64,000 nucleotides of DNA, taken from NCBI GenBank assembly GCA_022791975.1, contig JAAWAC010000031.1, forward strand, positions 1 through 64,000, given 5' to 3'. The notes beneath the pieces are model-generated. The model did no database searches. It was not told the origin of the DNA and saw only the letters and a list, made by a program, of their open reading frames with translations. The stretch's first letter is position 1; every line of letters starts with the position of its first letter. Source of the stretch: Lachnospiraceae bacterium (GTDB lineage Bacteria > Bacillota > Clostridia > Lachnospirales > Lachnospiraceae). Made by a program: the position numbers and the translations under genes. Positions 27,382 through 35,039 of this stretch are shown piece by piece.

Positions 27382-28059
27382 ATGAAACAGTCTGTTGTGA
27401 TTAAGAGCAATAAATTTGGTTTGATTGTAATTTTGGACGGGGAGCTTCCCTTCGCAGATCTACAAAAGGAGGTGGCAGAAAAATTCCATACCTCCGCCAA
27501 GTTTTTTAAGAATGCCCAGATGGCAGTAACTTTTCAGGGCAGGTCCTTGTCTACGGAGGAGGAATGGGCTCTAGTGGAGACTATCACACAGAATTGTGAG
27601 ATAGAGATCATGTGCATTCTCAATGAGGATGAGCTCACGGAGGAGGCCATGCGCCGGGCTGTGGAGGAGCATACCCATGTGGGAGGCCAGGATGGCAAGT
27701 TTTATAAGGGAACCCTGCGCTCCGGTCAGGTACTGGAGTCAGAGACCAGCATTATTATCCTGGGAGATGTAAATGCAGGAGCCAAGGTGGTTTCCAAGGG
27801 AAATGTGGTGGTTTTGGGCACCTTAAAGGGAACCATCTATGTGGGGGCGGCTGGCAATGAGGATGCCTTTGTGGCGGCGCTTGTTATGGACCCCATGCAG
27901 ATCCGCATTGCAGATGTGATTGCCCGGAAATCGGACAAGCAGCTTTCAGCCAGAGAGAGAAAGAAGCAGGAGGAGACGCCAAAGATAGCGTATGTGGAGG
28001 ACGGCAATATTTATATAGAGCCTATTACCAAAGAAGTGTTGGGAGATATACGCATTTAA
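27382..28059 (+). CDS. minC: Septum-site determining protein MinC
   Basis: A 225-residue MinC. The N-terminal domain (1-100) begins KQSVVIKSNKFGLIVILDG and binds FtsZ. The C-terminal beta-helix (about 105-205) carries LRSGQVLESETSIIILGDVN and GNVVVLGTLKGTIYVGA, the part that dimerises and binds MinD. MinC blocks Z-ring assembly away from mid-cell. It is directly followed by minD and minE. Confidence 0.96.
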   Translation: MKQSVVIKSNKFGLIVILDGELPFADLQKEVAEKFHTSAKFFKNAQMAVTFQGRSLSTEEEWALVETITQNCEIEIMCILNEDELTEEAMRRAVEEHTHVGGQDGKFYKGTLRSGQVLESETSIIILGDVNAGAKVVSKGNVVVLGTLKGTIYVGAAGNEDAFVAALVMDPMQIRIADVIARKSDKQLSARERKKQEETPKIAYVEDGNIYIEPITKEVLGDIRI

Positions 28060-28100
28060 AAGGAAAGGGATAGAAACTAGAGGTTTGGAGGAGACAATGT

Positions 28101-28886
28101 ATGAGTGAAGTAATTGTGATTACATCAGGAAAAGGAGGCGTGGGAAAAACCACGACGACGGCCAATGTGGGAACAGGACTTGCAAAGTTGGACAAAAAGG
28201 TAGTTCTCATTGATACAGATATCGGACTTCGCAATCTGGATGTGGTCATGGGACTGGAAAACCGGATTGTCTACAATCTGGTGGATGTGGTGGAGGGCAA
28301 CTGCCGGATTAAACAGGCATTGATCAAGGATAAGCGGTATTCCAATCTGTATTTGCTTCCCTCTGCACAGACAAGAGATAAGACGGCCGTAAGCCCAGAA
28401 CAGATGGTAAAGCTGATCGAGGAGCTTCGGGAGGAATTTGACTACATATTGCTGGACTGCCCGGCAGGGATTGAGCAGGGTTTTAAAAACGCCATTGCAG
28501 CAGCAGACCGGGCGCTTATTGTAACCACGCCGGAAGTTTCCGCCATTCGGGACGCGGATCGAATTATCGGCCTTCTGGAAGCCAACGATATCCGGAAGAT
28601 TGATCTTATCGTAAACCGCCTGCGCATGGATATGGTAAAGCGGGGCGATATGATGTCCATTGAAGATGTGGTGGATATTTTGGCGATTCATCTGATCGGA
28701 GCCGTGCCGGACGATGAAAACATTGTAATTTCCACCAACCAGGGAGAACCGTTGGTCGGTGATTCCACCATGGCGGGAATTGCCTATATGAACATCTGCA
28801 AAAGAGTATTGGGCGAAGAGGTTCCTTTCCTGGATTTAAACATTAAGGAAGGCTTTCTCTCGAAACTGGGCAAACTGTTCAAATAA
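28101..28886 (+). CDS. minD: Septum-site determining ATPase MinD
   Basis: A 261-residue ParA/MinD ATPase. The deviant Walker A is SGKGGVGKTTTTAN, with VVLIDTDIGLRNLDVVMG and LLDCPAGIEQGF following. The C-terminal KEGFLSKLGKLFK is the amphipathic membrane-targeting helix. ATP-bound MinD dimerises on the membrane and recruits MinC or MinE. GGAGGAG lies 7 bases ahead of the ATG. Confidence 0.98.
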   Translation: MSEVIVITSGKGGVGKTTTTANVGTGLAKLDKKVVLIDTDIGLRNLDVVMGLENRIVYNLVDVVEGNCRIKQALIKDKRYSNLYLLPSAQTRDKTAVSPEQMVKLIEELREEFDYILLDCPAGIEQGFKNAIAAADRALIVTTPEVSAIRDADRIIGLLEANDIRKIDLIVNRLRMDMVKRGDMMSIEDVVDILAIHLIGAVPDDENIVISTNQGEPLVGDSTMAGIAYMNICKRVLGEEVPFLDLNIKEGFLSKLGKLFK

Positions 28887-28904
28887 TCGGGGGAGGAAGC
28901 AAAT

Positions 28905-29183
28905 ATGGCGTTGATGGATTTTTTTAAGAAGAAGAGCTCCAGTGAAGTGGCCAAGGATCGGCTGAAGCTATTGCTGATCTCAGACAGAACCACCTGCTCT
29001 ACGGAGGTTATGGAACTGATCAAAAACGACATCATTAAGGTGATTTCCAAGTACATGGAAATTGACAGTGACGGGTTGGACATTCAGATTACCCAGACGG
29101 ATTCGGAGGATGGTATGGGCCGTGTGCCGGCGCTGTGTGCCAATATTCCTATCCGGGATATGAAGAACAATGTCCGCAATTAA
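28905..29183 (+). CDS. minE: Cell division topological specificity factor MinE
   Basis: A 92-residue MinE. The N-terminal MALMDFFKKK is the membrane-binding helix, followed by the MinD-interacting segment AKDRLKLLLISDRT and the dimerisation domain ending LDIQITQTD. MinE stimulates MinD ATPase and drives pole-to-pole movement. Its presence together with MinCD points to an oscillating Min system rather than the DivIVA-only arrangement of Bacillus. Confidence 0.97.
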   Translation: MALMDFFKKKSSSEVAKDRLKLLLISDRTTCSTEVMELIKNDIIKVISKYMEIDSDGLDIQITQTDSEDGMGRVPALCANIPIRDMKNNVRN

Positions 29184-29197
29184 AGGAATGTTAACGT

Positions 29198-30328
29198 ATG
29201 TTTAAACAGTATGAGCTTCGAAATTTCAGATTCCGGCTGGTGTTTTATGTGTATGCCATCACAGCCATGGGGGTGCTGCTGGTGGGCAGTGCAGAGAAGG
29301 CATATCAGAGCCGGCAGCTTATGGGAATGGCTCTGGGTACCGTGGCCATGTTGGTGGTGGCCTTCCTGGATTACACCTGGATTTTGAAATTTTACTGGGT
29401 GATTTACCTGTTTAATCTGGTGCTGCTTTTGTTGGTGAAAATACCAATCGTTGATTACAGCATTCTGGGAAAGAACGTAAAGGGAGCCACCCGCTGGATG
29501 GAATTTCAGGGTTTTCGTTTTCAGCCCTCGGATTTGACAAAGCTTCTGCTGGTTTTGTTTTTTGCTAAATTTTTTGAGCGGTACAAAGAGCAGCTCAACA
29601 CCTGGAAGGTTTTGGGAATGACGGCTATCCTGGCAGGAATTCCGCTCTATGTAGTGAAAGAGCAGCCGGATTTGTCCACAACGATTTCCATAACGGTGAT
29701 TTGCCTGATCGTGCTCTATGCAGCCGGACTGAGTTATAAGATTATTGGGGCAGCTATTGCAGTGGTGGTACCGGCAGCCATTGTGTTTCTGGGAATTATT
29801 TTTCAGCCGGATCAGACACTGCTGGACGAATATCAGCTAAGGCGGATAATGGCCTGGCTGCAACCTATGAATCCGGAATATGCGGATGATATTTATCAGC
29901 AGCAGAACTCCATTATGGCTATTGGATCCGGTCAGCTGACCGGAAAAGGTCTCAACAATAATCTGGTGTCCTCTGTAAAGAATGGAGGCTTTGTAGCAGA
30001 GCCCCAGACAGATTTTATCTTTGCTATCGCCGGCGAAGAGTTGGGATTTATAGGATGTGCAACAATTATTTTACTATTGGCGTTTATTGTGATAGAATGT
30101 ATATGGATAGGCAGAAGATCGAGAGAATTTTCGGGAACCTTGATCTGCTGCGGGGTAGCTGGTTATATTGGTTTTCAGAGCTTTGTGAATATCTGTGTGG
30201 CCACAGGCCTGATGCCGAATACGGGGATAACGCTGCCCTTTGTCAGTTATGGTTTAACATCTTTGGTGACTCTGTTTTTATGCATCGGTTTTGTATTGAA
30301 TGTGGGCCTTCAGCCCAAAAAATATTAA
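29198..30328 (+). CDS. rodA: SEDS glycosyltransferase RodA/FtsW family
   Basis: A 376-residue polytopic protein with about ten membrane helices, the SEDS family that polymerises lipid II into glycan strands. Family motifs are GATRWMEFQGFRFQPSDLTK and AEPQTDFIFAIAGEELGFIG, the latter holding the essential aspartate of SEDS proteins. Grouping with mreBCD and the PBP2 gene supports RodA over FtsW. It starts 14 bases after minE and is followed by mgsA. Confidence 0.93.
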   Translation: MFKQYELRNFRFRLVFYVYAITAMGVLLVGSAEKAYQSRQLMGMALGTVAMLVVAFLDYTWILKFYWVIYLFNLVLLLLVKIPIVDYSILGKNVKGATRWMEFQGFRFQPSDLTKLLLVLFFAKFFERYKEQLNTWKVLGMTAILAGIPLYVVKEQPDLSTTISITVICLIVLYAAGLSYKIIGAAIAVVVPAAIVFLGIIFQPDQTLLDEYQLRRIMAWLQPMNPEYADDIYQQQNSIMAIGSGQLTGKGLNNNLVSSVKNGGFVAEPQTDFIFAIAGEELGFIGCATIILLLAFIVIECIWIGRRSREFSGTLICCGVAGYIGFQSFVNICVATGLMPNTGITLPFVSYGLTSLVTLFLCIGFVLNVGLQPKKY

Positions 30329-30344
30329 TATGGGGGTACGAACT

Positions 30345-30740
30345 ATGAACGTAGGTTTAATGGCGCATGACGCGAAAAAAAAGCTGATGCAGAATTTCTG
30401 CATTGCGTATCGGGGAATTTTATGTAAACACGAACTGTTCGGCACTGGTACCACCGGACGCCTGGTGGAAGAAGTTGCAAATTTGAATGTGCATAAATAT
30501 CTGGCTGGCCATCTGGGGGGAGAACAGCAGCTGGCGGCACAGATTGAACATAATCAGCTGGATTTGATGATCTTTTTGAGGGATCCCATCCGGCCCAAGT
30601 CTCATGAACCGGATGTGAATGATATTGTGCGCCTGTGCGATATGCACAATATTCCCATGGCAACCAATCTGGCTACGGCGGAGCTTTTGATCAAGGCTTT
30701 GGATCGGGGCGATTTGGAGTGGAGAGAAATGTATAAATAG
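30345..30740 (+). CDS. mgsA: Methylglyoxal synthase with Glu at the catalytic Asp position
   Basis: A 131-residue protein matching methylglyoxal synthase, which turns dihydroxyacetone phosphate into methylglyoxal and phosphate. Motifs are LMAHDAKKK, GTGTTGRLVEE, GHLGGEQQLA, DPIRPKSHEPDV and MATNLATAEL. The aspartates matching E. coli D20, D91 and D101 and the histidine matching H98 are kept. The residue matching the catalytic base D71 (GGDQQ in E. coli and Bacillus) is E60 here, as codon GAA at 30522-30524. The enzyme may be slower or altered. I chose ATG 30345, with GGGGG upstream, over an earlier in-frame start inside rodA. The rodA-mgsA order fits other Lachnospiraceae. Confidence 0.92.
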   Translation: MNVGLMAHDAKKKLMQNFCIAYRGILCKHELFGTGTTGRLVEEVANLNVHKYLAGHLGGEQQLAAQIEHNQLDLMIFLRDPIRPKSHEPDVNDIVRLCDMHNIPMATNLATAELLIKALDRGDLEWREMYK

Positions 30741-30762
30741 TCTGGGAAAAGGCAATTACCGG

Positions 30763-30791
30763 TTGTATTTTTTGTGAAAATATACTATAAT
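30763..30791 (+). promoter_or_regulatory. Sigma-A type promoter ahead of the P-loop gene
   Basis: TTGTAT (30763-30768) and TATAAT (30786-30791) are 17 bases apart and 69 bases ahead of the next start codon. The promoter begins just after the mgsA stop, marking a new transcription unit. Confidence 0.7.
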
Positions 30792-30859
30792 AAATCACAT
30801 AAGGAGCTGCCCCAAAGACGGACAGCCAATCATATGGGGAACCCAAGGAGGACAAGGCA

Positions 30860-31279
30860 ATGATTCAGTTAATTGTGGGAAATAAGGGAGAGGGCAAGAC
30901 CAAACACCTTTTGGATCGGGTTAACAGTCAGATTAAGACAGCATCCGGAAATATCGTGTTTCTGGATAAAAATAATAAGCATATGCATGAGCTGGACAAT
31001 AAGGTTCGCCTGATCAATGTGACGGAGTATCCGCTACAGAACTGTGCGGAGTTTATCGGTTTTCTCTGTGGCGTGATCTCACAGGATTATGATCTGGAAC
31101 AGATGTATCTGGACAGCTTTTTGAAGATTGCGCACCTGGACGGAAAGGATTTAGAGGAACCTTTAAAGGAGCTGGAAAAGATCAGTGAACAGTTTAAGGT
31201 GACTTTGGTGATCAGCATCTCTGTGGAGGAGGAGGATCTTCCGGAGTTTGCAAAATCTATGGTGCTTGTGTCCTGCTAG
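30860..31279 (+). CDS. Small P-loop protein of unknown function
   Basis: A 139-residue protein that starts with a Walker A motif, LIVGNKGEGKTKHL (GNKGEGKT at residues 7-14). A possible Walker B-like strand is VTLVISISVEEEDLPEF near the C-terminus, but its acidic residues do not clearly fit. There are no membrane helices or signal peptide. An AAGGAGG site and its own promoter indicate a real gene. It precedes a HlyD-like membrane protein gene, separated by a structured 126-base gap. I do not recognise a characterised relative. Confidence 0.8.
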   Translation: MIQLIVGNKGEGKTKHLLDRVNSQIKTASGNIVFLDKNNKHMHELDNKVRLINVTEYPLQNCAEFIGFLCGVISQDYDLEQMYLDSFLKIAHLDGKDLEEPLKELEKISEQFKVTLVISISVEEEDLPEFAKSMVLVSC

Positions 31280-31295
31280 TACATAAGCGCGTTGG

Positions 31296-31375
31296 CCATG
31301 GGCCCTGCGCATGAAAAGGCCAGAGGGATTCGCCGTGCTTGCACGAAAGAAGACCTGTGGCCTTTTCATGCATGG
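31296..31375. repeat. Long perfect inverted repeat with inner hairpin
   Basis: GCATGAAAAGGCCA (31309-31322) is perfectly complementary to TGGCCTTTTCATGC (31358-31371). Flanking CCATG (31296-31300) and CATGG (31371-31375) add to the base, and CGTGC-TT-GCACG (31334-31345) forms a hairpin inside the loop. There is no T tract after it. It occupies the gap between the P-loop gene and the HlyD-like gene, ending 30 bases before the TTG start. It may be a structured leader, an mRNA-processing site or a repeat element. Confidence 0.6.
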
Positions 31376-31405
31376 AACCCGAAAGGCGGATAAGGAGGCA
31401 TATCC

Positions 31406-32866
31406 TTGGCAAGGCAGCGAAACAAAGGACCAAGAAAGATTGTCCGATACCGGCGCCCCCTGAATATTGGTGTTGTATTTTTTGGATTTATAGCGGTTTA
31501 TTTGGTTGTATGTGTGTATATGTTTTTTACATCCAGCCATATATCCGGGTACGAGGTTTTGGCAGGAAGCCTCACCTCCGATGACCATTATACAGGAATT
31601 GCTCTCAGGGAGGAGCGGGTTTTTACTGCGGAGAAGGCGGGGTATATAAATTATTATGCCCGGGAGGGGGAGAAAGTGTCGCCCTCCAGCACGGTTTACA
31701 CAGTGGATGAAAATGGAGAGATGGCGGAGCTTTTGCAGGAGAGTGCAGAGGGATTTCATCTCAATGAGGCGGACTATGAACTGCTCCACAGCCAGGCTTC
31801 TGCCTATGCAGCTGGAATGAATGACATGGAGTTCTCCAGGATCTACGATTTTAAGTACACCATCAATGCCTCAGTGCTGGATATGATCAACCAGAATATG
31901 GCAGAGCAGCTGGACAGTGCCATGGCAGAGGGAAGCGGCACCTTTTCCCGATTTTCAGCCGGGGGCAGCGGGATCGTGGAGTATTACACGGATGGGTTTG
32001 AGGAAGCTTCTCTGGAGGGGCTGAGTCAGGAATGGTTTGACAAGGAAAATTATGAGAGACGGAATCTGCGGACGGAAGGGCTGGTGAGCAGTGGAGATCC
32101 GGTTTACAAGCTGATTACGGATGAGACCTGGCGGGTGATCTTTCCCCTGGATGAGGGGATGGAGGCCTATCTTAGGGATAAAATAGAAAAAAATGTGCGG
32201 GTGAAGGAGGATGGACAGACCATTCAGCTGACCACCTACATAGAGATACAGTTTGAAAAGGACCAGGAGCGGGTGTGGCCTGCGGTAACTTTGGAATACA
32301 AGGACGGACAAGCCTATGGGGTGCTGGAGTTTGTCAATGCCATGGTGCGGTATGCCGGGGACAGGTTCCTGGATTTTGAGATTATCCGGGAAGAGCTTAA
32401 GGGACTGAAAATACCGGTGAGTACAGTGACAACAAAGGACTTCTTTGTGATTCCCTCGGCTTATCTGACCAAATCCGGAGAGTCCAGTGGAGTTATGAAG
32501 CAGGTCTATGATGAGAATGGACAGAGTAGCGTGGTGTTTGTGGATATGACCATTTATTATCAGGATGAGGAGAGCTTCTATGTGGACCCGCTAGAGGAAA
32601 ATTTTGCCACTTCAGAGATAAAGCTGGAGACGGGGAATACTCTGGTGGCCCAGGAATCCACGGAGACCTACCAGGTAAGTGAGAGAAAGGAGCTTCAGGG
32701 AGTCTATAATATTAACAAGGGCTATACTGTTTTCCGGCGTATTGAGATCTTGCAGGAGAATGAGGAGTATTGCATTGTGAAGGAGGGAACCTCCTATGGC
32801 CTGGCTGTATATGACCACATTGTGCTGAATGCAGACGCGGTGGAGGAGGCTCAGGTGATTTATTAA
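31406..32866 (+). CDS. HlyD-like membrane-anchored protein
   Basis: A 486-residue protein with a basic N-terminus, one membrane helix (about residues 21-43) and a long extracytoplasmic region. SGYEVLAGSLTSDDHYTGIALREE and AGYINYYAREGEKVSPSSTVYTV resemble the lipoyl-like strands of HlyD/membrane-fusion adaptors. The start is TTG 31406, with AAGGAGG seven bases upstream and no better ATG. It lies directly ahead of yggS and sepF, a place often held by such proteins in Clostridia, which suggests a role in the envelope or division. No partner transporter is next to it. Confidence 0.8.
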   Translation: MARQRNKGPRKIVRYRRPLNIGVVFFGFIAVYLVVCVYMFFTSSHISGYEVLAGSLTSDDHYTGIALREERVFTAEKAGYINYYAREGEKVSPSSTVYTVDENGEMAELLQESAEGFHLNEADYELLHSQASAYAAGMNDMEFSRIYDFKYTINASVLDMINQNMAEQLDSAMAEGSGTFSRFSAGGSGIVEYYTDGFEEASLEGLSQEWFDKENYERRNLRTEGLVSSGDPVYKLITDETWRVIFPLDEGMEAYLRDKIEKNVRVKEDGQTIQLTTYIEIQFEKDQERVWPAVTLEYKDGQAYGVLEFVNAMVRYAGDRFLDFEIIREELKGLKIPVSTVTTKDFFVIPSAYLTKSGESSGVMKQVYDENGQSSVVFVDMTIYYQDEESFYVDPLEENFATSEIKLETGNTLVAQESTETYQVSERKELQGVYNINKGYTVFRRIEILQENEEYCIVKEGTSYGLAVYDHIVLNADAVEEAQVIY

Positions 32867-32899
32867 GAGACAAGCTGCCAAGGGAAGGGGAGGATAGAA

Positions 32900-33592
32900 A
32901 TGGTTGCAGAGAATTTAAGACAGGTGGAAGAGCGGATCTGTCAGGCCTGTGCTCGGGCCGGGCGTTCTCGGAGTGAGGTGACGCTGATTGCAGTCAGCAA
33001 GACAAAGCCGGTATCCATGATAGAGGAGCTGCTGCCCCTGGGAACCAGGGATTTCGGGGAGAATAAAGTGCAGGAGCTCTGTGAAAAATACGAGGTGCTG
33101 CCCAGGGATATCCGTTGGCATTTGATCGGGCATTTGCAGCGGAATAAGGTGAAGTATGTGGTGGGCAAAGCCTGTCTTATCCATTCGGTAGACTCTCTTC
33201 GGTTAGCCCAGGCTATCAGCCAGGAGGGGGAAAAGCAGGGAGTTTTGGTTCCGGTACTGGTGGAGGTCAATGTGGCCGGAGAAGAATCCAAGTTCGGCGT
33301 GACATGGGAGGAGACAGAAAACTTGGTGGAGGAAATGGCCAGATTGCCCCATATTTCTGTCCGTGGACTGATGACAATCGCTCCTTTTGTGGCAGATCCG
33401 GAAGAAAATCGTTCTGTATTTGGTAAATTGAAGAAATTATATGTTGACATAAGAGAAAAAAACATTGATAATGTAGCTATGAATGTGCTGTCCATGGGTA
33501 TGACCAATGATTATGAAGTGGCCATTGAAGAAGGTGCCACCATGGTTCGGGTTGGGACAGGCATTTTTGGTGAGAGAAATTACGCGAGATAA
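32900..33592 (+). CDS. YggS-family PLP homeostasis protein
   Basis: A 230-residue PLP-binding barrel protein. TLIAVSKTKPVSMIEEL holds the PLP lysine (K in VSKTKP), and GENKVQEL, HLIGHLQRNKVK and SMGMTNDYEVAIEEGATMVRVGTGIFG are family signatures. It balances pyridoxal phosphate and amino-acid pools rather than catalysing a known reaction. In Firmicutes the gene (ylmE) precedes sepF, as here. Confidence 0.96.
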   Translation: MVAENLRQVEERICQACARAGRSRSEVTLIAVSKTKPVSMIEELLPLGTRDFGENKVQELCEKYEVLPRDIRWHLIGHLQRNKVKYVVGKACLIHSVDSLRLAQAISQEGEKQGVLVPVLVEVNVAGEESKFGVTWEETENLVEEMARLPHISVRGLMTIAPFVADPEENRSVFGKLKKLYVDIREKNIDNVAMNVLSMGMTNDYEVAIEEGATMVRVGTGIFGERNYAR

Positions 33593-33608
33593 GGGTAGAA
33601 GGTGTTCA

Positions 33609-33644
33609 TATGTGATAAAGCGCCGCGAAGCGGAGCGGCACATA
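33609..33644 (+). other. Hairpin in the yggS-sepF gap
   Basis: TATGTG (33609-33614) pairs with CACATA (33639-33644), with a GC-rich inner stem GCCGC (33622-33626) and GCGGC (33635-33639). It lies in the 78-base gap ahead of sepF without a T tract, so it may affect mRNA stability or translation rather than termination. Confidence 0.35.
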
Positions 33645-33670
33645 GATGTTTTAGATAGGAGACAGATAGC

Positions 33671-34204
33671 ATGGGAGTAATAGACAAGTTCCTGGACGTC
33701 ATGAAGCTGGGTGATGATGACTATGACGACGATTATGACGACTACGATGATGATTATGACGACTACGATGATGAAAAGCCGGAGAAAAAGAGTATTTTTA
33801 AACGGAAAAGGGACGATGACTATGACGATGACTATGAGGAGGAGCCGGTAAAGAGTAAAACCTCCAAGGTGACGCCCATGCGCACGCCTAGAAGGGTAAA
33901 TGGGATGGAGGTCTGTGTGATCAAGCCCACAGTTTTTGAGGACTCCCGGGAGATTACCGAGACTCTTCTGTCCAACCGTACCGTCTTGCTGAATTTTGAG
34001 GGGCTGGATGTGGAGATAGCACAGCGGATTATTGATTTTATTTCCGGCTCCTGTTTTGCCATTGAGGGGAACCTACAAAAGGTGACCAATTATATTTTTC
34101 TGGTGACACCCAGGAGTGTGGAGATTTCCGGGGATTTACAGGAGATCATCAGCGGTTCTCTGGACGTACCCTCGGTGTATTCCAGCCATAATGGACCATT
34201 ATGA
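33671..34204 (+). CDS. sepF: Cell division protein SepF
   Basis: A 177-residue SepF. The N-terminal MGVIDKFLDVMKLGDDD is the membrane-binding amphipathic helix. A linker of repeated Asp-Tyr units (about residues 14-55) leads to the conserved globular domain (about 75-165) with EVCVIKPTVFEDSREI, NRTVLLNFEGLD and QRIIDFISGSCFAIEG. SepF polymerises on the membrane and tethers FtsZ. The stop codon shares ATGA with the next gene. The Asp/Tyr linker is longer and more repetitive than in many SepF proteins. Confidence 0.95.
   Translation: MGVIDKFLDVMKLGDDDYDDDYDDYDDDYDDYDDEKPEKKSIFKRKRDDDYDDDYEEEPVKSKTSKVTPMRTPRRVNGMEVCVIKPTVFEDSREITETLLSNRTVLLNFEGLDVEIAQRIIDFISGSCFAIEGNLQKVTNYIFLVTPRSVEISGDLQEIISGSLDVPSVYSSHNGPL
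33713..33778 (+). repeat. Low-complexity Asp-Tyr codon repeats in sepF
   Basis: Short runs of GAT/GAC and TAT/TAC codons give repeated DDYDD units over about 22 residues, with a second copy near 33812-33837. Such tracts can change length by slippage while staying in frame. Confidence 0.7.
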
Positions 34205-34953
34205 CAAAGGAAGAGTTGCAGCTGGAGAAGCGGTTGATGGATTTAGCCAATGCCGCTTATGAAAAAGGGATTGTGCTGTATTCGGATTTTTTAAATCTGA
34301 ATGAGCGGAGCATTTTCGAGTCAATAAGGCCAAAGCTTTCCTTTGTCACCTGTGAAAGCTTTGGTGGGTATAAGCAAGCGGAGCGTCAGATGGTAGCTTT
34401 CCTTCCTGAGGCTCCTGTCTTTTGTCATTTTCCTTTTTTGTGTGTGCAGATAGCGCCTTTGCAGGCCAAGTTCTCGGAGCAGCTTAGCCACAGGGACTAT
34501 TTGGGGGCAATTTTGAATACAGGGATGGAGAGAAGCAGGCTGGGGGACATTCTGGTGGAGGACAAGAGGGCATTTGTCTTTGTGGAAGAGCGGCTGGCGG
34601 ACTATCTGTGCCAGGAGCTTGGGACAGTGCGACACACACCGGTACGGGTCCAGGTAGCGGAGGAATTTCCCACAGATTACGAACCCCAATATAAGGAGAT
34701 CACAGGAACCGTGGCTTCTCTGCGCCTGGACGCCCTGCTCTCCCTGGCCTTTGGAAGCTCCCGAAGCAGTCTGACCGGCCTTATTGCCGGGGGAAAGGTT
34801 TTTGTAAACGGTCGTCTGACCACCTCCAACGGCTATACGCCCCGGGAGGGAGATCTGATTTCCGTTCGGGGAATGGGCCGCTTTCAGTATGGATCCGCGG
34901 GAGGTCAGTCCAAAAAGGGCCGCAGCTATGTCACAGTAAAGCGGTATATATAA
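34201..34953 (+). CDS. YlmH-like S4-domain RNA-binding protein
   Basis: A 250-residue protein. Residues 1-170 form the YlmH N-terminal region (FLNLNERSIFESI, FLPEAPVFCHFPFLCVQIAP, HRDYLGAILNTGMERSRLGDI). The C-terminal S4 domain (about 178-245) carries RLDALLSLAFGSSRSSLTGLI and VNGRLTTSNGYTPREGDLI. YlmH homologues bind stalled large ribosomal subunits and help rescue nascent chains. It overlaps sepF by four bases, the usual ylmE-sepF-ylmH arrangement without ylmG. Confidence 0.93.
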   Translation: MTKEELQLEKRLMDLANAAYEKGIVLYSDFLNLNERSIFESIRPKLSFVTCESFGGYKQAERQMVAFLPEAPVFCHFPFLCVQIAPLQAKFSEQLSHRDYLGAILNTGMERSRLGDILVEDKRAFVFVEERLADYLCQELGTVRHTPVRVQVAEEFPTDYEPQYKEITGTVASLRLDALLSLAFGSSRSSLTGLIAGGKVFVNGRLTTSNGYTPREGDLISVRGMGRFQYGSAGGQSKKGRSYVTVKRYI

Positions 34954-35039
34954 AGACAGCGGGAGCCCGTACATTGGATGGAAATACTTCTAGGGAAGGC
35001 GCAATGGAAGGGCTGAAGTGGAAAATAGGAGGAACCAAA

